From positions 1 through 27,379 of the IMG/VR virus record IMGVR_UViG_3300033388_004037: DNA of 27,379 nt. One strand, written 5' to 3'. Shown piece by piece: positions 25,758 through 27,379 of this stretch (position 1 is its first letter; each line of letters opens with the position of its first letter). The translations under genes were made by a program, and so were the position numbers. The notes under the pieces were generated by a model. It saw nothing but the letters and a program-made list of their open reading frames with translations, was not told where the DNA came from and did no database searches. This DNA comes from a virus.

Positions 25758-25943
25758 TTAAGAATCCTCTGCTGATTTCGCACACTCTTCAAGAGTGGGA
25801 AAATATTTAGGCATCATCATAGACATCGATGAACCTTCGGGCAAAAAGAAATATCCTTTGGTGGGGTTTGCGTAAACAACTCCTACGTCTTCCCCATCAA
25901 CTCGGACTTCCCAATGTTCTACGTGTTTAGTTTCTACAGTCAT
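25758..25943 (-). CDS. Hypothetical small protein, 61 aa
   Basis: MTVETKHVEHWEVRVDGEDV, then GVVYANPTKGYFFLPEGSSM and a Met-rich turn, ending EECAKSAEDS. Beta-rich first half. ATG is behind CGGAGACACTAAT, a good site. Unknown role. Confidence 0.74.
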   Translation of the reverse strand: MTVETKHVEHWEVRVDGEDVGVVYANPTKGYFFLPEGSSMSMMMPKYFPTLEECAKSAEDS

Positions 25944-25957
25944 ATTAGTGTCTCCGT

Positions 25958-26518
25958 TTATACTGCGTTTTTAACTTTTCTGGTAGGAAACTGATTGAAC
26001 AATTTTCCCAACTTGCTTACATTGATTATCATCTGGGTCTTCCAAATCTGGCTTTCACCATCAGCAGTTTCAACAGTAAGAAAGCTGTAACCCCAAACGT
26101 GATTTCCTTCAAGGGTAGCAGAAGAAACTTCGCCAACCTTCTCAGTCAACTTGGCAACAAAAGCCTCATACTGAGCAGCAGCATCTTCACGAACAATGTT
26201 AATGAACCGTGCTTCTGATACATCACACTGCTTACGAATGTTAGGGTCTCTCATGCTACGTGAAGTCTGAGTGTATGTAGCAATCGAACCGTAAAGAGTG
26301 TGCTTCGCGTTCATTGAAATGTAGGTCTTGCGGTCATAAACATTTTTGGCACGGGGAGCAACTAAATCTAAATCCCAACCTGCTGCTTCAAGTTCAGTCA
26401 GAACTTTTTCGATTGTCTCAACAGCATTTTGAGTGGCGCGTTCTACTGCCTCATCTTTAAGGTGGCTAACTGCTTTTTCAACTATGTTCATTTCGCGTGT
26501 CTCGTTGTTTGATTTCAT
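25958..26518 (-). CDS. Uncharacterised phage protein, 186 aa (177 aa from the internal start)
   Basis: Helical N-terminal half (SHLKDEAVERATQNAVETIE, VLTELEAAGWDLDLVAPRAK), beta-rich second half ending SKLGKLFNQFPTRKVKNAV, a C-terminal block I associate with small phage proteins of unknown role. ATG 26518 lies exactly at the predicted +1 of the CRP-site promoter (MKSNNETRE). ATG 26491 (MNIVEK) has GAGACACGCGAA, the leader used at 18612 and 27284, so it is at least as likely. Both are in one frame. First gene of a four-gene unit. Confidence 0.78.
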   Translation of the reverse strand: MKSNNETREMNIVEKAVSHLKDEAVERATQNAVETIEKVLTELEAAGWDLDLVAPRAKNVYDRKTYISMNAKHTLYGSIATYTQTSRSMRDPNIRKQCDVSEARFINIVREDAAAQYEAFVAKLTEKVGEVSSATLEGNHVWGYSFLTVETADGESQIWKTQMIINVSKLGKLFNQFPTRKVKNAV

Positions 26519-26524
26519 ACTATA

Positions 26525-26554
26525 AGTATACACCACACAGAAATTATTTGTCAA
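26525..26554 (-). promoter_or_regulatory. Sigma70-type promoter of the 26518-25222 operon
   Basis: Minus strand TTGACA at 26554-26549, 18-base spacer, TATACT at 26530-26525. Predicted start 26518 is an ATG. CRP-type site seven bases upstream of the -35. Confidence 0.88.
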
Positions 26555-26561
26555 TTATCTA

Positions 26562-26577
26562 TGTGATGTATTTCACA
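26562..26577. promoter_or_regulatory. CRP-type site TGTGATGTATTTCACA
   Basis: TGTGA-N6-TCACA centred near -51.5 from the predicted start at 26518, the same geometry as the sites at 659, 2249 and 18680. Confidence 0.75.
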
Positions 26578-26592
26578 CTTTGGAAAATTCAA

Positions 26593-27030
26593 TTATGTCA
26601 TCTTCGACATCTTGTAAACTGCTTTAACTGTCTTCCCTGTTCGTGGGGCAAAGGCAGTTGAAACTTTGTGGGTGCTGAACGTGTCTATAAACATGTCACC
26701 CTGCACTGCAACATAATGACCAGTGATGTAAACAACATAGATGGAATCATCATCACCGTTAATCGATTTCATGAATTGCTTGAGCGTCATTTTCCCATCA
26801 GCATATTTGCATTCATAGGTAGGAAAGTATTTCCATCCCAAAGTTCTGAATGCTGTTTTCAGTTGTCTGGGATGAACTCCGCAAACTCCCCGTGTGTCGG
26901 GTCTACCCTTCGCACGATTAATTGCCGTGCGGATTACTTCAAATGATTGCCCTGTGATTGCTGCCATTACATAAGGCCCACAATACCACCTGCCTTTTTT
27001 TCTCGCAGGTACGTTCATTAATTTATTCAT
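26593..27030 (-). CDS. C39/papain-like cysteine peptidase, 145 aa
   Basis: RWYCGPYVMAAITG places a nucleophile Cys17 at the start of a helix, GHYVAVQGDMFIDTF supplies His105 and Asp116, and GVHPRQLKTAFRTLGWK lies between, the order seen in C39-like bacteriocin-processing peptidases and their phage relatives. No ABC transporter or leader-peptide gene is nearby, so the target is not a bacteriocin; a phage or host protein is more likely. ATG 27030 is behind AGGAAACAAT, preferred over an upstream frame that overlaps the neighbouring gene. Confidence 0.78.
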   Translation of the reverse strand: MNKLMNVPARKKGRWYCGPYVMAAITGQSFEVIRTAINRAKGRPDTRGVCGVHPRQLKTAFRTLGWKYFPTYECKYADGKMTLKQFMKSINGDDDSIYVVYITGHYVAVQGDMFIDTFSTHKVSTAFAPRTGKTVKAVYKMSKMT

Positions 27031-27038
27031 ATTGTTTC

Positions 27039-27284
27039 CTATGCTCTGAGTGCGACCTTCGCGGTCTTGGTAATTCCAAAATTCTTCCCGCACTTGCGAA
27101 GTGCTTTCTTCGCTTTGTTGGTTGGGTAGTCGATGACCGTGTATCTGGAATCAAGTTTTACTTTCCTGATTCGCATTCCTTTAGAGTCGGGATAGATCAC
27201 CCCAATATATTTGTGACCAACACTGACCACCAATCCAGTTCTGTAACCTTCATCTTCGTGAAGCCTTATTACTGAGTCTTTCAT
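27039..27284 (-). CDS. Hypothetical basic protein, SH3-like, 81 aa
   Basis: MKDSVIRLHEDEGYRTGLVV then GVIYPDSKGMRIRKVKLDSR: alternating short strands of the kind found in SH3 or KOW barrels, then a strongly basic tail (NKAKKALRKCGKNFGITKTA). ATG behind GAGACACGAAT. First gene after promoter 27318-27346. Nucleic acid binding is likely from the charge; no specific family recognised. Confidence 0.76.
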   Translation of the reverse strand: MKDSVIRLHEDEGYRTGLVVSVGHKYIGVIYPDSKGMRIRKVKLDSRYTVIDYPTNKAKKALRKCGKNFGITKTAKVALRA

Positions 27285-27317
27285 ATTCGTGTCTCGTATA
27301 ATTTAACTTACCCCATC

Positions 27318-27346
27318 ATTTTAACACAGCTAATTTTATTTGTCAA
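27318..27346 (-). promoter_or_regulatory. Sigma70-type promoter of 27284-26593
   Basis: Minus strand TTGACA at 27346-27341, 17-base spacer, TAAAAT at 27323-27318. One of the strongest matches in the window. No boundary motif or CRP-type site is beside it. The bases from 27347 to the window end show no gene start. Confidence 0.9.
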
Positions 27347-27379
27347 GCTCTCATTTTCCGCAAACCCCCGACACAGCTA

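Noticed and set aside
1-27379. tRNA genes, CRISPR arrays, insertion sequences, replication origin
   Set aside because: Reading both strands I found no cloverleaf-like sequence, no regularly spaced direct repeats, no transposase motif and no iteron cluster. A tRNAscan-type or repeat search would be needed to exclude weak cases.

Overview
This window looks like part of the genome of a tailed bacteriophage with a gammaproteobacterium-like host. All 70 genes I support lie on the minus strand. Most encode fewer than 130 residues, neighbours overlap by a few bases, and no stretch over 300 bases lacks a gene. Recognisable products are phage nucleotide and DNA functions: a family A DNA polymerase with exonuclease, a dCMP deaminase, a deoxynucleoside monophosphate kinase, a thermonuclease-type nuclease and a Lar-like zinc ribbon. 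No structural, packaging or lysis gene, tRNA or CRISPR array was seen. The host inference rests on sigma70-like promoters (TTGACA / TATACT or TAAAAT) and on four perfect TGTGA-N6-TCACA sites of the CRP type. I cannot name the species.

Transcription runs from high to low coordinates as short operons. Region 27346-21378 starts with three promoters and holds a C39-like peptidase and a 16-gene chain of tiny, translationally coupled genes ending at a terminator. Region 21351-17260 carries a 2-oxoglutarate/Fe(II) oxygenase operon, a CRP-site operon of small membrane or basic proteins, and a single-gene unit for an alarmone-hydrolase-like HD protein. Region 17243-11401 holds the nucleotide-metabolism block, with two tandem paralogues, a transglutaminase-like protein, a C2H2 finger protein, the nuclease, the dNMP kinase and the dCMP deaminase.

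The most unusual block is 11404-5990. It begins with a shortened pyruvate phosphate dikinase-like enzyme that keeps the ATP-grasp and phosphohistidine domains but lacks the PEP/pyruvate barrel. It is followed by a zinc-ribbon winged-helix regulator, a CsrA-like RNA-binding protein, a DnaJ-type zinc protein and a tyrosine/dual-specificity-type phosphatase. A second operon adds an unknown 338-residue protein and a second phosphatase. I propose this as a phage phosphotransfer/dephosphorylation system; its substrate is unknown. The polymerase operon follows (5932-2268), then small accessory genes, each unit with its own promoter (2241-1).

Three regulatory patterns cut across the map. Thirteen promoters share an extended -35 block TTGACAAATA or a close variant. 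Five promoters place an in-frame ATG exactly at the predicted first transcribed base, suggesting leaderless mRNAs. Six copies of the imperfect palindrome TTTGATACTAAGNTCAAA sit at gene boundaries, five of them directly at a stop codon.
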